Assembly: GCF_038561935.1 (NCBI RefSeq)
Contig: NZ_CP102770.1
Span: 868,001-932,000 of the forward strand
Reading direction: 5' to 3'
Source of the DNA: Myxococcus stipitatus
GTDB taxonomy: Bacteria; Myxococcota; Myxococcia; Myxococcales; Myxococcaceae
Length of the DNA: 64,000 bases
The position numbers and the translations under genes were made by a program. Shown one piece after another: positions 46,830-55,491 of this stretch (its first letter is position 1; every line of letters starts with the position of its first letter). The notes below the pieces were generated by a model. That model saw only the letters and a list, made by a program, of their open reading frames with translations. It was not told the origin of the DNA and ran no database searches.

Positions 46830-47780
46830 ATGCGCTCGAGGACCGCACGAGGCCAGTCGCTGGTGGAGACCGCGCTGGGGTTGATGGTGTTCATCACCAT
46901 CCTCCTGTTCGGCATCTACTTCGCGGAGGTGGGCGCGCTGACGCTGAAGGTGCAGGAGGCCGCGAACTTCGCGCTCTGGGATGCGACGGGCCGCGTGGTG
47001 CACGACCCCGAGGTGCAGGAGTGGCAGCGGGCGTCGGCGGTGACGGGCGCGCTGGCGGAGGCGAACGGGCGCTACGTGGACTTCGACGGGCGCGGCCAGG
47101 TGAACGGGCGGGGTGGGGTGGAGATTCAGCAGGCGATTGCGCGGGCGCGGCCCATCCGGGTGGAGTGTGAGCCGGAGCTCCCCAACGGGGTGCCCACGCT
47201 GGGGCCGGAGCATGCGGGAGGGCCGCTCGCGGCGATGTCGGTCCAGTCGCCGGGGATGCGGTGCACGGCGTCCACGCAGCTGCGCGCCGAGCGCATCGGG
47301 CGCTTCATGGAGCCGGACACCTTCCGGACCTCGCATCGCCTGGCGGGTGCGGCCTTTCGCGTGTGCGCGGCGGGCCGTGCGACCAACGGCGTGTGTGAGG
47401 GGCGCTTCGGCCTGTTCCTCGATGACTGGGGCTTGTCGACGGTGGCGGAGGGGCGGGCCTGTGCGCTGAGCAGGAACAGCGGGACGGTCTGCGCCAATGC
47501 CGACTACTACCGCTGGGCGGAGCGGGTGTACCGGACGAACGGGGGAGGAGGCGGCGCGGGCTCGGCGCTGGCGGCGCTGGTGGGCGCGGAGTCGGTCAAC
47601 GAGGACCAGTTCTTCATGAGCTTCCGAGGCGAGGAGGACCGCTACCAGGAGAACATCGGCGCGACGCACGCGGGTGGGCAGTCGGTCTGGGAGACGACGC
47701 CGTTTCGCGCGTCGAACTTGTCGCGCACGTATGACGTGCCCCGGGAGAACCGGTGGCTCGGTGGTGTGAGGGTGCGATGA
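46830..47780 (+). CDS. Second TadE-like protein
   Basis: A 316-residue protein with the signature RGQSLVETALGLMVFITILL at the start, i.e. basic residue, Glu in a hydrophobic helix, then a polar domain with conserved cysteines (IRVECEPEL, GMRCTASTQ, RVCAAGRA, VCEGRFGL, ACALSRNS, TVCANADYY). The gene follows the TadG-like gene immediately. Cysteine-rich, so the exported region is likely disulfide stabilised. The product is longer than typical TadE (about 150-200 residues). Confidence 0.75.
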   Translation: MRSRTARGQSLVETALGLMVFITILLFGIYFAEVGALTLKVQEAANFALWDATGRVVHDPEVQEWQRASAVTGALAEANGRYVDFDGRGQVNGRGGVEIQQAIARARPIRVECEPELPNGVPTLGPEHAGGPLAAMSVQSPGMRCTASTQLRAERIGRFMEPDTFRTSHRLAGAAFRVCAAGRATNGVCEGRFGLFLDDWGLSTVAEGRACALSRNSGTVCANADYYRWAERVYRTNGGGGGAGSALAALVGAESVNEDQFFMSFRGEEDRYQENIGATHAGGQSVWETTPFRASNLSRTYDVPRENRWLGGVRVR

Positions 47781-48646
47781 AGCGCGGGAGTGCCGCGTGG
47801 GTGCTGGGCTGTGGGGTGCTGCTGGCCGCGCCCGGCTCCGCGCTCGCGCGCGGGCAGTCCGCGGGCTCCGGCGAAGACGCTGGTTCGAGTGCCTTGGTGA
47901 AGCCGACTCCCTCGTCCACGTCCGCTGTTGTGCGCGGCTCGAAGCCTCCCTCCGTGCCCAAGTCGAAGGCAGGCGTCCCGAACAAGCCCCCGGCGCAGAC
48001 GGATGCGCAGAGCGCACCGCGCTTCGTGTGGCCCTCGCTGCGAGTCCTCGAGCAGGTGGACGCGAGCGAGGTGGTGGAGGCCGGCGGCGTCCCCGTGGTC
48101 CTCCGCGCGGTGGTGGTGAAGGACAGCGTGCAGGACCTGGTGCAGCGCTTCGCGGATGCCTTCCGCGCCGGAGGGCTGCACGTCCCGCCCGGCAATGAGC
48201 AGCCCCAGCTCGCCAGCGGCGCGGCCATGCTCACCGCCGTCGACATGTACCGAGGGCTGACCTTCACCGTCATCCTCCAGCCGCAGGAAGGCGGCGTCAC
48301 CCTCGTCTACCTGGGCGAGGCCAATCACACACTCCGCCGGGAGCCGAGCGCCGAGGGCGACGTCGCGACGCTTCCTCCCGGTGCGCACCAGGTCCTGCGG
48401 GTGAATGACGAGGGCTCGCGGACGATGTCCTTCCTCGTCCCCATGTCCGCGAGCGAAGTGGACACGTTCTATGCCCAGGTCCTCGGCCGCGATGGCTGGC
48501 GCCGCGCCGACGGCGACGCCTCCAGCTACACGCGGGCGAACGAGGAGCTGCGCGTCGTGCACGAGCTCGCGGAGGGCGGCCTGCGCTCGGTGGTCCTCAT
48601 CCTCCGAGGCCGTGCTCGCGCCGCGCAGGGCTCCCCGGTGCCTTGA
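47777..48646 (+). CDS. Exported protein of unknown function, last gene of the Tad-like cluster
   Basis: A 289-residue protein translationally coupled to the TadE-like gene (ATGA overlap at 47777). It has a Sec-type signal peptide (SAAWVLGCGVLLAAPGSALA) with a likely cleavage after ALA. After a low-complexity linker come two or three segments with beta-strand character (AAMLTAVDMYRGLTFTVILQ, SFLVPMSASEVDTFYAQVLG, SVVLILRGRAR). No known domain. Co-expression with the pilin-like genes suggests an envelope-associated role. Confidence 0.7.
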   Translation: MKRGSAAWVLGCGVLLAAPGSALARGQSAGSGEDAGSSALVKPTPSSTSAVVRGSKPPSVPKSKAGVPNKPPAQTDAQSAPRFVWPSLRVLEQVDASEVVEAGGVPVVLRAVVVKDSVQDLVQRFADAFRAGGLHVPPGNEQPQLASGAAMLTAVDMYRGLTFTVILQPQEGGVTLVYLGEANHTLRREPSAEGDVATLPPGAHQVLRVNDEGSRTMSFLVPMSASEVDTFYAQVLGRDGWRRADGDASSYTRANEELRVVHELAEGGLRSVVLILRGRARAAQGSPVP

Positions 48647-48663
48647 GCCAAGGGGGCCCGGCG

Positions 48664-49041
48664 TCAGCGCGGGCTCGCGTGGGCATGCAGCGCCACCGCG
48701 TTGCCCTCGGTGTCCTGGAACACGGCGAACGAGCCCATGGGCCCCACCGACGTCTTCTCCACCAGCACCTTGCCGCCCGCCTTCGCGACGCGCCCCAGGG
48801 CTCCATCCAGGTCTGTCCCCGCGTCCAGGAACACCCGGCTGCCCTCCAGCGAAGGCTTCGCGTGCGGCGCCTGCACCAGCGCACCCGTCACGTCTCCCTC
48901 CTGCTTCCGGGTGAAGACGGCGATGCGCGTGCCGTGGAAGTCCTCCACCTTGAGGGTGGTGCTCAGCACACTCTCGTAGAAGCGCGTGGCGCGCGCCAAA
49001 TCCACGACGGGAATCTCGAACCAGTTCACTCGGTGGGCCAT
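48664..49041 (-). CDS. Glyoxalase/VOC-superfamily protein
   Basis: A 125-residue protein of the glyoxalase/bleomycin-resistance fold: VNWFEIPVVDLARATRFYES, IAVFTRKQEGDVTGALV and MGSFAVFQDTEGNAVALHAH. The repeated beta-alpha-beta-beta-beta units and the HxxxxxxE-like metal positions are partly seen (His in the first strand region is replaced by FEIPV). Substrate unknown; members range from dioxygenases to antibiotic-binding proteins. AGGAG precedes ATG 49041. Confidence 0.85.
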   Translation of the reverse strand: MAHRVNWFEIPVVDLARATRFYESVLSTTLKVEDFHGTRIAVFTRKQEGDVTGALVQAPHAKPSLEGSRVFLDAGTDLDGALGRVAKAGGKVLVEKTSVGPMGSFAVFQDTEGNAVALHAHASPR

Positions 49042-49130
49042 GACGTGTCTCCTGTTCGGCGCTCATCGCCGAGGGACACCATCCTGGCCCTTCCACCTGT
49101 CAGCCTTGTGTCAGGTTTGTCTTTCGCGGC

Positions 49131-49688
49131 TCACGCGCGCAGCTTCTCGCGCAGCGCCTTGGCGCGGCCCTGCATGTCCGGGTCCATGCTGGTCAGCTCC
49201 ACCGACTTCAGGCGCTGGTCCAGGCTCTGGGGCTTCTTCTGCAGCTTGCCCTCGTCGGCCAGCACCTCCAGCCGGGCCAGCGCCTTGTCGACGATGCGCT
49301 CGCGCGGATGGTCGAGCAGGCTGTCGAGGAAGTAGGCGTCCTCGGGCAGCTCCGGGTACTTCTCCAGGTAGTCCACCACGGCCTTCACCCAGTCGGCGCG
49401 GGACTCGGACTCCGTCACCTTCTGCATGGCCTGCTTCTGGGCCTTGCGCTTGCCCTCGGGGTCGAACGTCTTCGCGAGGCCCTCCGGGAGCTCGCCGCCG
49501 GTGAAGAGTGCGTCCGCCGCGGCCTTGTACTTCTGGTAGCTCGCGCTGCGCTCAATCTTCTGCTGCGCGGGGTCATCCTGCCGCGAGTGGTACTTGCTGC
49601 CCTTGGCGCGCCCCGCGTCGATTTCGCGCCACGACTTGTTGCGCTTCCCGGAGAAGCCGCCGCCGTTGTCGTCCTTGTCCTTCGCCAT
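49131..49688 (-). CDS. Conserved hypothetical, charged alpha-helical protein
   Basis: A 185-residue soluble protein, strongly charged (Lys, Glu, Asp) with a SWREIDAGRAKGSKYHSRQD N-terminal region and a long helical C-terminal half (LPEDAYFLDSLLDHPRERI, DKALARLEVLADEGKL). No signal peptide. It lies directly downstream of the 254-residue unknown gene (3-bp gap), so the two probably form an operon. I do not recognise the family. Confidence 0.7.
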   Translation of the reverse strand: MAKDKDDNGGGFSGKRNKSWREIDAGRAKGSKYHSRQDDPAQQKIERSASYQKYKAAADALFTGGELPEGLAKTFDPEGKRKAQKQAMQKVTESESRADWVKAVVDYLEKYPELPEDAYFLDSLLDHPRERIVDKALARLEVLADEGKLQKKPQSLDQRLKSVELTSMDPDMQGRAKALREKLRA

Positions 49689-49691
49689 CCT

Positions 49692-50456
49692 TCATCTCCC
49701 CTTGCGTGCGCTCCAGAGCGCAGCGAGTCCGCGTTGGACGAGGGCGCGCACCGCCTCCAGCTCCTGTCCTTCCAGGGGCTGCTCCTCGTCCTGCTCCGCC
49801 TCGAAGAGCACCTCGTCCACGTACGTTCGCAGGGACTCGGGCATGGGTGGAGCCGTCGTGTCCGCCACCAGCGCCGCCGAGCGCACCGAAGCGACTCCCG
49901 GCGGCCAACCCAGCTCCAGCATGGCGTACAGCTCGAAGAGCAGGTGGCGGGCGACTCCATATCCTTCGTCCGTGAGCCCCGCGCCGTCAAGCTCGCCCAG
50001 CAAGGTGTCCTGCCGGTTCTCGAAGGAGTGTGACAGCCGCGTGCGCGCCTTCTCGTCGTCCTCCAGGTAACGCCAGGCGGCCTCGACGAATTCGCGGGTG
50101 GGCTCGCCCGGGTGGAAGGCCTGGGGCGGCACGGGCTTCACCTTCTTGGGCCGGGGCGGCCGGGGCCCGTCGTCCAGGCGCACCGTCTGCCCCGCCTCCA
50201 CGCAATCCCAGAGGCCGAGCAGGTTCTGGTACAGCCGCCGGGCGATGTCCGGCGAGGGAAAGCGCGGCTCGCCCTCGAACAGCGAGGGGATGACGTCGGT
50301 GTGCGGGCGGCCCTGGGCATGGGCCTCCTGCATGCGGGCGAGCACCTGGGCGCTGTCCAGCGTGCTGCCGGACAGCTCCAGCAATCCATCGAGTGTCGGC
50401 GCGCCCTCGAACTGGCGCTGGAAGTCGTCGCGGTCTCGGTTCTTGGAGCGGCTCAT
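49692..50456 (-). CDS. Conserved hypothetical protein
   Basis: A 254-residue soluble acidic protein with no clear domain; features are a conserved-looking FHPGEPTREFVEAAWRYLED segment and an acidic C-terminal VLFEAEQDEEQPLEGQELEA. The start is ATG 50456; a longer frame to 50495 has no better support. No signal or membrane segment. It is followed closely by the charged hypothetical gene. Confidence 0.65.
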   Translation of the reverse strand: MSRSKNRDRDDFQRQFEGAPTLDGLLELSGSTLDSAQVLARMQEAHAQGRPHTDVIPSLFEGEPRFPSPDIARRLYQNLLGLWDCVEAGQTVRLDDGPRPPRPKKVKPVPPQAFHPGEPTREFVEAAWRYLEDDEKARTRLSHSFENRQDTLLGELDGAGLTDEGYGVARHLLFELYAMLELGWPPGVASVRSAALVADTTAPPMPESLRTYVDEVLFEAEQDEEQPLEGQELEAVRALVQRGLAALWSARKGR

Positions 50457-50501
50457 GGCGGCGGGACGCTTACCCCGGCGGGCAGCCGAGCGCACGCGGC
50501 A

Positions 50502-50726
50502 TCAGTGCTCCCGGGGCCACTCGCCCATGAGCGCGTCCTGTTCCTCCTTGGGGTTGGACGTCCATTCGAAGTCCTCGGGGACATGGCCGCCGCCGTGCTG
50601 GCGCTCACCGTCCCAGCTCACCTGTCCCAGGAGAAAGCGCTCATCGGGCTCTTCCGTCACTTCGCCGCGGTTGGCGGGGACGGTGAAGGGGGTGTCCAGG
50701 GGTTCGTCGGGGATGATGATGGCCAT
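50502..50726 (-). CDS. Small conserved protein of 74 residues (unknown function)
   Basis: The start ATG 50726 has GGAGG with 7-nt spacing, which strongly supports translation. The product MAIIIPDEPLDTPFTVPANR continues with acidic, Trp-containing segments (FLLGQVSWDGERQHGG, EDFEWTSNP) and ends WPREH. It is soluble with no motif recognised. It precedes the 254-residue hypothetical on the same strand by 45 bp and may be part of the same operon. Confidence 0.65.
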   Translation of the reverse strand: MAIIIPDEPLDTPFTVPANRGEVTEEPDERFLLGQVSWDGERQHGGGHVPEDFEWTSNPKEEQDALMGEWPREH

Positions 50727-50918
50727 GGCTCCACCTCCGCGAGAGGCGCGTCCCAATGCACGGCACCGGATGTCCGTTGGCGCACGGGCCCGCGAGGGCC
50801 TCTCGTTCAACGTGAAACCTGGGCAGGCGACATCCGACGCGGGAGCGGTGGGAAGCGGGCGGACGGGGGCACGGCCGTCTTCCGTTTCCCCGTCTTCGCA
50901 CCTAGTCTCGGACGCCTG

Positions 50919-51584
50919 ATGTCTGAGTCCTCGCCAGAGACGTTGAAGACCGCGGTGCAGGCACTCTCCCGAGTGCATGCGGTGGAGGGCCCACCGGGTG
51001 AGAACGGACTGCGCACCGTCTGGCACATGGGGACGGACGGCGCGGAGCTGATGTCCCAGGTGGACGCCGAAGGCCGGGTGCGGCGGCAGGAGCTGACGCT
51101 GCTGGAGGACCACTACATGTGGGCCAGCGGCGAGGGCGTGCGCACCGGCCGCGTGGAGTCCGACGGCGAGCGCGCCCGTCCCGCGGCCTCCGTGGTGAAG
51201 GAGGACCCGCAGCTGGTCCCGCACCGGCTGGTGCGGGCGGCGCAGGCCCTGGGCACGTACACCGGACAGGACCGCTACATCCTCCACATGCAGCGCGTGC
51301 TGGCGCTGGCCCGCGAGGGCCTGGAGATGGCGGGCGCGGGAGTCATCGCGCGCGACACGCACCGTCCCCCGTCCGAGCCCACGCTGCCCTCGCTCGAGAC
51401 GACGGCGCCCACGACGCCTTCGGTGGCGACCGTCGAGGCGCCCCCGCCGCGGTACCAGTACGGCAAGCCTCACCCGGAAGAGGTGGCGCCTCCGGTGTCG
51501 CGCGGCTCCGAGGGACTGGTGATGCTCGCCGTGTTCGGCGTGGGCGTGGTGGTGGGCCTCCTCCTGCTCATCTGGCTGCTCTGA
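50919..51584 (+). CDS. Hypothetical protein with C-terminal membrane anchor
   Basis: 221 residues: a soluble N-terminal domain (about 1-135; HAVEGPPGENGLRTVWHMG, LLEDHYMWASGEGVRTG), a Pro/Thr-rich linker (about 140-190) and one C-terminal transmembrane helix (VMLAVFGVGVVVGLLLLIWL) at the very end. Such topology is tail-anchored, with the domain in the cytoplasm. The last 115 bp overlap the 3' end of a convergent membrane protein gene. Function unknown. Confidence 0.65.
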   Translation: MSESSPETLKTAVQALSRVHAVEGPPGENGLRTVWHMGTDGAELMSQVDAEGRVRRQELTLLEDHYMWASGEGVRTGRVESDGERARPAASVVKEDPQLVPHRLVRAAQALGTYTGQDRYILHMQRVLALAREGLEMAGAGVIARDTHRPPSEPTLPSLETTAPTTPSVATVEAPPPRYQYGKPHPEEVAPPVSRGSEGLVMLAVFGVGVVVGLLLLIWLL

Positions 51585-52528
51585 GCGGGAGCGACGTCCA
51601 GGCCCAGCAGCCGCAGCATGTCCAGGGTGGTGGGCACCGCCTCCTGGTCTCTGGGCAGGGCCAGGTTCGTGTTGCCGGCGATGGACTGCACGGGGTGCAG
51701 GTCCATGATGAGCAGCGCCACCACGGCGGCCGCGGGCACCAGCTTGGGCATCCAGCGCGGCGCGGGGCGTGACACGTCCCAGCGCAGGCCCCGGACCAGC
51801 AGCATGAGGCCCAGCACCACCAGCACGGAGGTGCACAGCCAGCGCACGTCACGCAGCGACGCCGCCGCCTCCATGCCGGAGACGACCCACTCCTGACGCT
51901 TCGCCACGGGCACCTGGCCCAGGCGGGTGAGCATCAGCAGGAAGTGCCGAGCCTCCAGTGCACCCACGGCCGCCACGGAGGCCAGTGCCGCCGTCACTCC
52001 GCTGGCCAGCAACAACCCCTGCGCCCGCCGAGGCCCGAAGATGGCGTCCTCACACGAGCGCCCGAAGCGCGCCAGGAGCAATCCCAAGGACAGCCCCAAC
52101 AGCAGCGCCGCGCTCGTCCACGCGCCCAGGAGCCGCGGCGCCATGGCCTCGCCCGTGCGCGCGGCGACATCCAACGCCGTGTCCTGCGTGGACAGCCGCG
52201 TGAGCCCCGCCATCGCACGGTCCACCAGCACCTCCGTGCCCAAAAGCCCCACCATCCACGGCAGCGTGGCCATGCCCAGCATCACCGCCAGCGGTACGCG
52301 ACGGCCCATGCCCGTGCCCGCGAGCGCCAATGCCAGGAGCGGCAGCTCCACCAGCAACGCAATCGCCACCACCGCGGCGAACGGACCCGCCGCGTCCACC
52401 GTTCCCGCAAGCGCCTCCGGACCGTGCATCAGGGGTGCGAGTGTGAAGCACCACAAGAACACGGTGATGGGCACGGTGGAGGCCACCGACAGCCCTGGAG
52501 CGAAACGGAGTCGCAGAGGAACAAGCAT
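51470..52528 (-). CDS. Polytopic membrane protein of unknown function
   Basis: A 352-residue hydrophobic protein with about seven to eight predicted helices (e.g. VPITVFLWCFTLAPLM, AVVAIALLVELPLLALALAG, AALLLGLSLGLLLARF, LLASGVTAALASVAAVGAL). The C-terminal roughly 40 residues are Ser/Thr/Pro-rich and encoded on DNA that is also the tail of the convergent gene, so the true stop may have been lost. The start at ATG 52528 lacks a good ribosome site. A membrane-protein gene of 125 residues and an ABC exporter gene lie upstream on the same strand. Confidence 0.6.
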   Translation of the reverse strand: MLVPLRLRFAPGLSVASTVPITVFLWCFTLAPLMHGPEALAGTVDAAGPFAAVVAIALLVELPLLALALAGTGMGRRVPLAVMLGMATLPWMVGLLGTEVLVDRAMAGLTRLSTQDTALDVAARTGEAMAPRLLGAWTSAALLLGLSLGLLLARFGRSCEDAIFGPRRAQGLLLASGVTAALASVAAVGALEARHFLLMLTRLGQVPVAKRQEWVVSGMEAAASLRDVRWLCTSVLVVLGLMLLVRGLRWDVSRPAPRWMPKLVPAAAVVALLIMDLHPVQSIAGNTNLALPRDQEAVPTTLDMLRLLGLDVAPAQSSQMSRRRPTTTPTPNTASITSPSEPRDTGGATSSG

Positions 52529-52566
52529 TCCACGACAGGCTAGTCTCTCCGGGTAATTCTTGGAAT

Positions 52567-52944
52567 TCAGACTGGGGGACGACCGACCAGCCAGTACACG
52601 ACGCTGGAGAGCGTGCCAACGATGGGCGAGACGAGCACACCCAGGAGGTAGAGCTTGGGACACCCTCCCTCCTCACAGCCGATGCGGCTGTAGGCGAGTG
52701 CTCCACCCAACAGCAGCGGGACGTGCATTCCCACGAGGAACACGCCCACGCCGCGCAGGACGAGCCCTCGGTACCAGGTGCGTGTCCACAACCGGAAGAC
52801 GACCGGGAGCAGGAGGAGCGTTCCGGTGGCCGCCGCGGCGAGCGCCAGTTGCCGGGCGGACACGGCGACGCACGCGAGGCCCGCGAGCGCGAGCGCGGGC
52901 ACCAGCAACAACGCGGTGGAGGACAGGGGCTCCCGAAGACGCAT
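52567..52944 (-). CDS. Small membrane protein of unknown function
   Basis: A 125-residue product from ATG 52944 (a TTG at 52986 is possible). Four hydrophobic helices are predicted: LSSTALLLVPALALAGLACV, LALAAAATGTLLLLPVVFR, LVLRGVGVFLVGMHVPLLLG and LYLLGVLVSPIVGTLSSVVY. A short Cys pair (GCEEGGC) sits in a loop before the last helix. It lies between the ABC exporter gene and the previous membrane protein; the three could be one operon. Confidence 0.55.
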   Translation of the reverse strand: MRLREPLSSTALLLVPALALAGLACVAVSARQLALAAAATGTLLLLPVVFRLWTRTWYRGLVLRGVGVFLVGMHVPLLLGGALAYSRIGCEEGGCPKLYLLGVLVSPIVGTLSSVVYWLVGRPPV

Positions 52945-53028
52945 GATGCGGGAAGGGACGCTCGCAGAGCCGCCCCGTCGAGGCAAGCGCGGGCCCGGAC
53001 GGGGTTGTTCTGGAGACGTTTCGCGCGA

Positions 53029-54798
53029 CTACGCCGCGACCGAACCTTCTCCCAGCAGACGTGTGTAGCGTCCGCGCAACGCGAGCAGCTCCGCGTGCGT
53101 GCCCGCCTCCACCACGCGGCCTTCCTCCACCACGGCAATCACGTCCGCGTCGCGCACGGTGGACAGCCGGTGGGCAATCACCAGCACCGTGCGGCCGCGC
53201 ATGAGGCTCTCCAGCCCCGCGCCCACCGCCGCCTCGCTGGCCGCGTCCAGCGCGCTGGTGGGCTCATCCAGGAGCAGCACGGACGGCTTGCACAGGAACG
53301 CCCGCGCCAGCGCCAGCCGCTGACGCTGCCCACCCGACAGCCGGCTGCCGCGCTCGCCCACGGACTCGTCCAGCCCCTGGGGCAGCGAGCGCACGAAGTC
53401 CTCCGCGTGCGCCAGCGAGAGCGCCTCCCACAGCTCCGCGTCCGTGGCCTCCGGACGGCCCAGCCGCAGGTTGTGGCGCACCGTCCCGGAGAACAGCACG
53501 GGCTCTTGCGGCACCCACGCCACCTGGGCGCGCACGCTCGACGGCTTGAGCGACGACAGCGGCTCGCCGTCCCACAGCACGCGTCCACCCGACGCCGGCA
53601 GGAAGCCCAGCAGCACGGAGAACAGCGTCGTCTTTCCCGCACCCGAAGGCCCCACCACCGCCACGCGCTTGCCCGCGGGAACGACCAGGTCCACGCCGCG
53701 CAGCGCCTCGCGCCCGTCCTGATACGTGGCCTTGAGGCCCTCCAGCACCAGCGCTTGCGACAGCGGCCGCGCCGCGTCTCCGGTGTCGGGAGGAGCGGGC
53801 TCGTCCGCGATGGCGAACAACCGCTCCGCCGCCGCGAGCCCCGTGAGCACCTGCGACAGCGTGCCGCTCAGCGACTTCACCGGCTGGTAGAGCAGCATCG
53901 CCGCGGCCAGGAAGGACAACAGGCGCCCGGCGAGCTCGGGGTCCGCGGACACCGCCCGCGCGCCCCAGGCCACCGCCATCGCCACGCCCGCGATGCCCAG
54001 CAGCTCCACCGTGGGGCTCACCGCGCCGCGCAGGAACAGCGAGCGGCGCATCTCGCCCAGGTACTTGTCCGCCTCCGCGTCGAAGCTCTCGAGCGCCCGG
54101 GGCTGTCCGCCAAAGGCCTGCACCACGGGCAGGTTCTGCAGCTGCTCGGCCGTCAGCGACGTCAGCGCGCCCAGGCTCTGCAGCGAGCGCGCGGCCACCT
54201 TCTTCAGTGAGCGGGCGAAGCGGTTGATGGGCAGGACGGTGACGGGCACCACGATGAACGTGAAGAGGAAAAGCTTCGCGTCGATGAGGAAGCACGTCGT
54301 CAGCAGGGCCAGCGCCTGCAGCCCGTCCTTCACGTACGAGGACAGCGCCTGCGTGATGGAGAACTCCACCAGCGGCACGTCCGACGTGAAGCGCGCGAGC
54401 AGCTCTCCGGAGTGACGCTTCTCGAAGAACGCGGGCGGCTGGCCCAGCAGCCGTCCGTACAGGAAGCCGCGCAGGTCCGCCATGACGCGCTGGCCCAGCC
54501 GCTGCATGAGTCCGCCCTGGAGGAACTGGGCCAGGGCCTTCGTCAGCGCGAGCGCGACGACCACCAGCGGCAGCTTGCGCAGCAGCTCGTCGCCCGGCAG
54601 CGACACGCCCGCCACGGTGACGGGCTGGTTCGTGAGCACCGCGCGCAGGAGCGGGCCGACCACCCAGGCATACGCGGAGGTGGCCGCCGCGGCGACCAGT
54701 GACGCGCCGACTCCCGCCGCCATCAACGGGCGGTAGGGGCGCAGGTAGCCGAGGAGCCGGCGATAGACGTGTGCGGAGGGACGAGGACGAGGAGCCAC
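53029..54798 (-). CDS. ABC exporter, fused membrane and ATPase domains (MsbA-like)
   Basis: About 589 residues from GTG 54798; an upstream TTG would add 35 residues. A six-helix transmembrane domain (about 20-320) with HSGELLARFTSDVP and LTAEQLQNLPVVQAFGGQ is fused to an ABC ATPase: Walker A GPSGAGKTTLF, Q-loop WVPQEPVLF, signature LSGGQRQRLALARAF, Walker B VLLLDEPTSALD, His-loop VLVIAHRLSTV. Type IV exporters of this layout work as dimers to export lipids, peptides or drugs; the substrate cannot be predicted. Two small membrane protein genes follow. Confidence 0.9.
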   Translation of the reverse strand: MAPRPRPSAHVYRRLLGYLRPYRPLMAAGVGASLVAAAATSAYAWVVGPLLRAVLTNQPVTVAGVSLPGDELLRKLPLVVVALALTKALAQFLQGGLMQRLGQRVMADLRGFLYGRLLGQPPAFFEKRHSGELLARFTSDVPLVEFSITQALSSYVKDGLQALALLTTCFLIDAKLFLFTFIVVPVTVLPINRFARSLKKVAARSLQSLGALTSLTAEQLQNLPVVQAFGGQPRALESFDAEADKYLGEMRRSLFLRGAVSPTVELLGIAGVAMAVAWGARAVSADPELAGRLLSFLAAAMLLYQPVKSLSGTLSQVLTGLAAAERLFAIADEPAPPDTGDAARPLSQALVLEGLKATYQDGREALRGVDLVVPAGKRVAVVGPSGAGKTTLFSVLLGFLPASGGRVLWDGEPLSSLKPSSVRAQVAWVPQEPVLFSGTVRHNLRLGRPEATDAELWEALSLAHAEDFVRSLPQGLDESVGERGSRLSGGQRQRLALARAFLCKPSVLLLDEPTSALDAASEAAVGAGLESLMRGRTVLVIAHRLSTVRDADVIAVVEEGRVVEAGTHAELLALRGRYTRLLGEGSVAA

Positions 54799-54956
54799 TG
54801 TGTGGCGGCGGACTCTGTCACCGAGTCGCCGGCACGTCCAAGTCCAGAGGTACGGGACCCGCCGAGCCTTGCCGCCTGCCCTGCCACCGGCCGTGCGCGG
54901 CAAGCAGGCCCGTTCCGTTGCCCCCCTCCGTCGCTGCGGACAGGTTCAGGGGAGCC

Positions 54957-55397
54957 ATGGACACCAATAACGAAAAAGAGGTCCTTTTCAATCCGGGCTG
55001 TGAGCCGGTCGTTGAAGACGAGGAGCGCCGTCGGCTCCTGTGGCTCATGGCCGAGTACTTCCGCACCATCGGGTACACGGACATCAAGGCGCGACTGCCG
55101 GGCTTCATGCCGCCCCCCATCCTGTCGGGCACCATCGAGGACCATCGGCCCGACTTCACCTGCCGCCAGTCGGACTCGGCGCGCACGCCCATCATCCTCG
55201 AGATTGTCACCCCAGGCATGGTGGAGGAGCCCACCGCGGAGAACCGCTGGAGCCTGCTGGCCAGCGCCGCCAAGCTCTACAACGCGGAGCTTCACTTCGT
55301 GGTGCCCAAGTGGGCCACCAATGGTCCGGTGGACCCCTCGCTCAAACGCCGGTTGGCCCGCATGGAGCTGACCGCCAACCGCGTGTGGACTGTCTAG
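54957..55397 (+). CDS. Conserved hypothetical protein (PD-(D/E)xK-like pattern)
   Basis: A 146-residue soluble protein from ATG 54957 with GGGGAG upstream. The segment HRPDFTCRQSDSARTPIILE followed by IVTPG resembles the core of restriction-endonuclease-like folds, where a PD motif is followed some 15-20 residues later by E-x-K on an adjacent strand; here the Lys is replaced (EIV). This is weak similarity and could be coincidental. A hairpin follows the stop. Confidence 0.6.
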   Translation: MDTNNEKEVLFNPGCEPVVEDEERRRLLWLMAEYFRTIGYTDIKARLPGFMPPPILSGTIEDHRPDFTCRQSDSARTPIILEIVTPGMVEEPTAENRWSLLASAAKLYNAELHFVVPKWATNGPVDPSLKRRLARMELTANRVWTV

Positions 55398-55438
55398 GCC
55401 CCAGGGCCTTCCTCACGCTCGCTTCATCAAGCCCTCGC

Positions 55439-55471
55439 GCCGCCCGGTGGCCTCCCAGGTCCCCGGGCGGC
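55439..55471 (+). terminator. Hairpin downstream of the small hypothetical gene
   Basis: GCCGCCCGG (55439-55447) pairs exactly with CCGGGCGGC (55463-55471), with a 15-nt loop. CTTCGTTCTT follows. It probably insulates dnaJ from its upstream neighbour. Confidence 0.55.
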
Positions 55472-55491
55472 CTTCGTTCTTCCCCCGCGGA

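Noticed and set aside
54699-54956. Upstream extension of the 146-residue gene
   Set aside because: It overlaps the 5' part of the ABC exporter gene; ATG 54957 with GGGGAG is far better.
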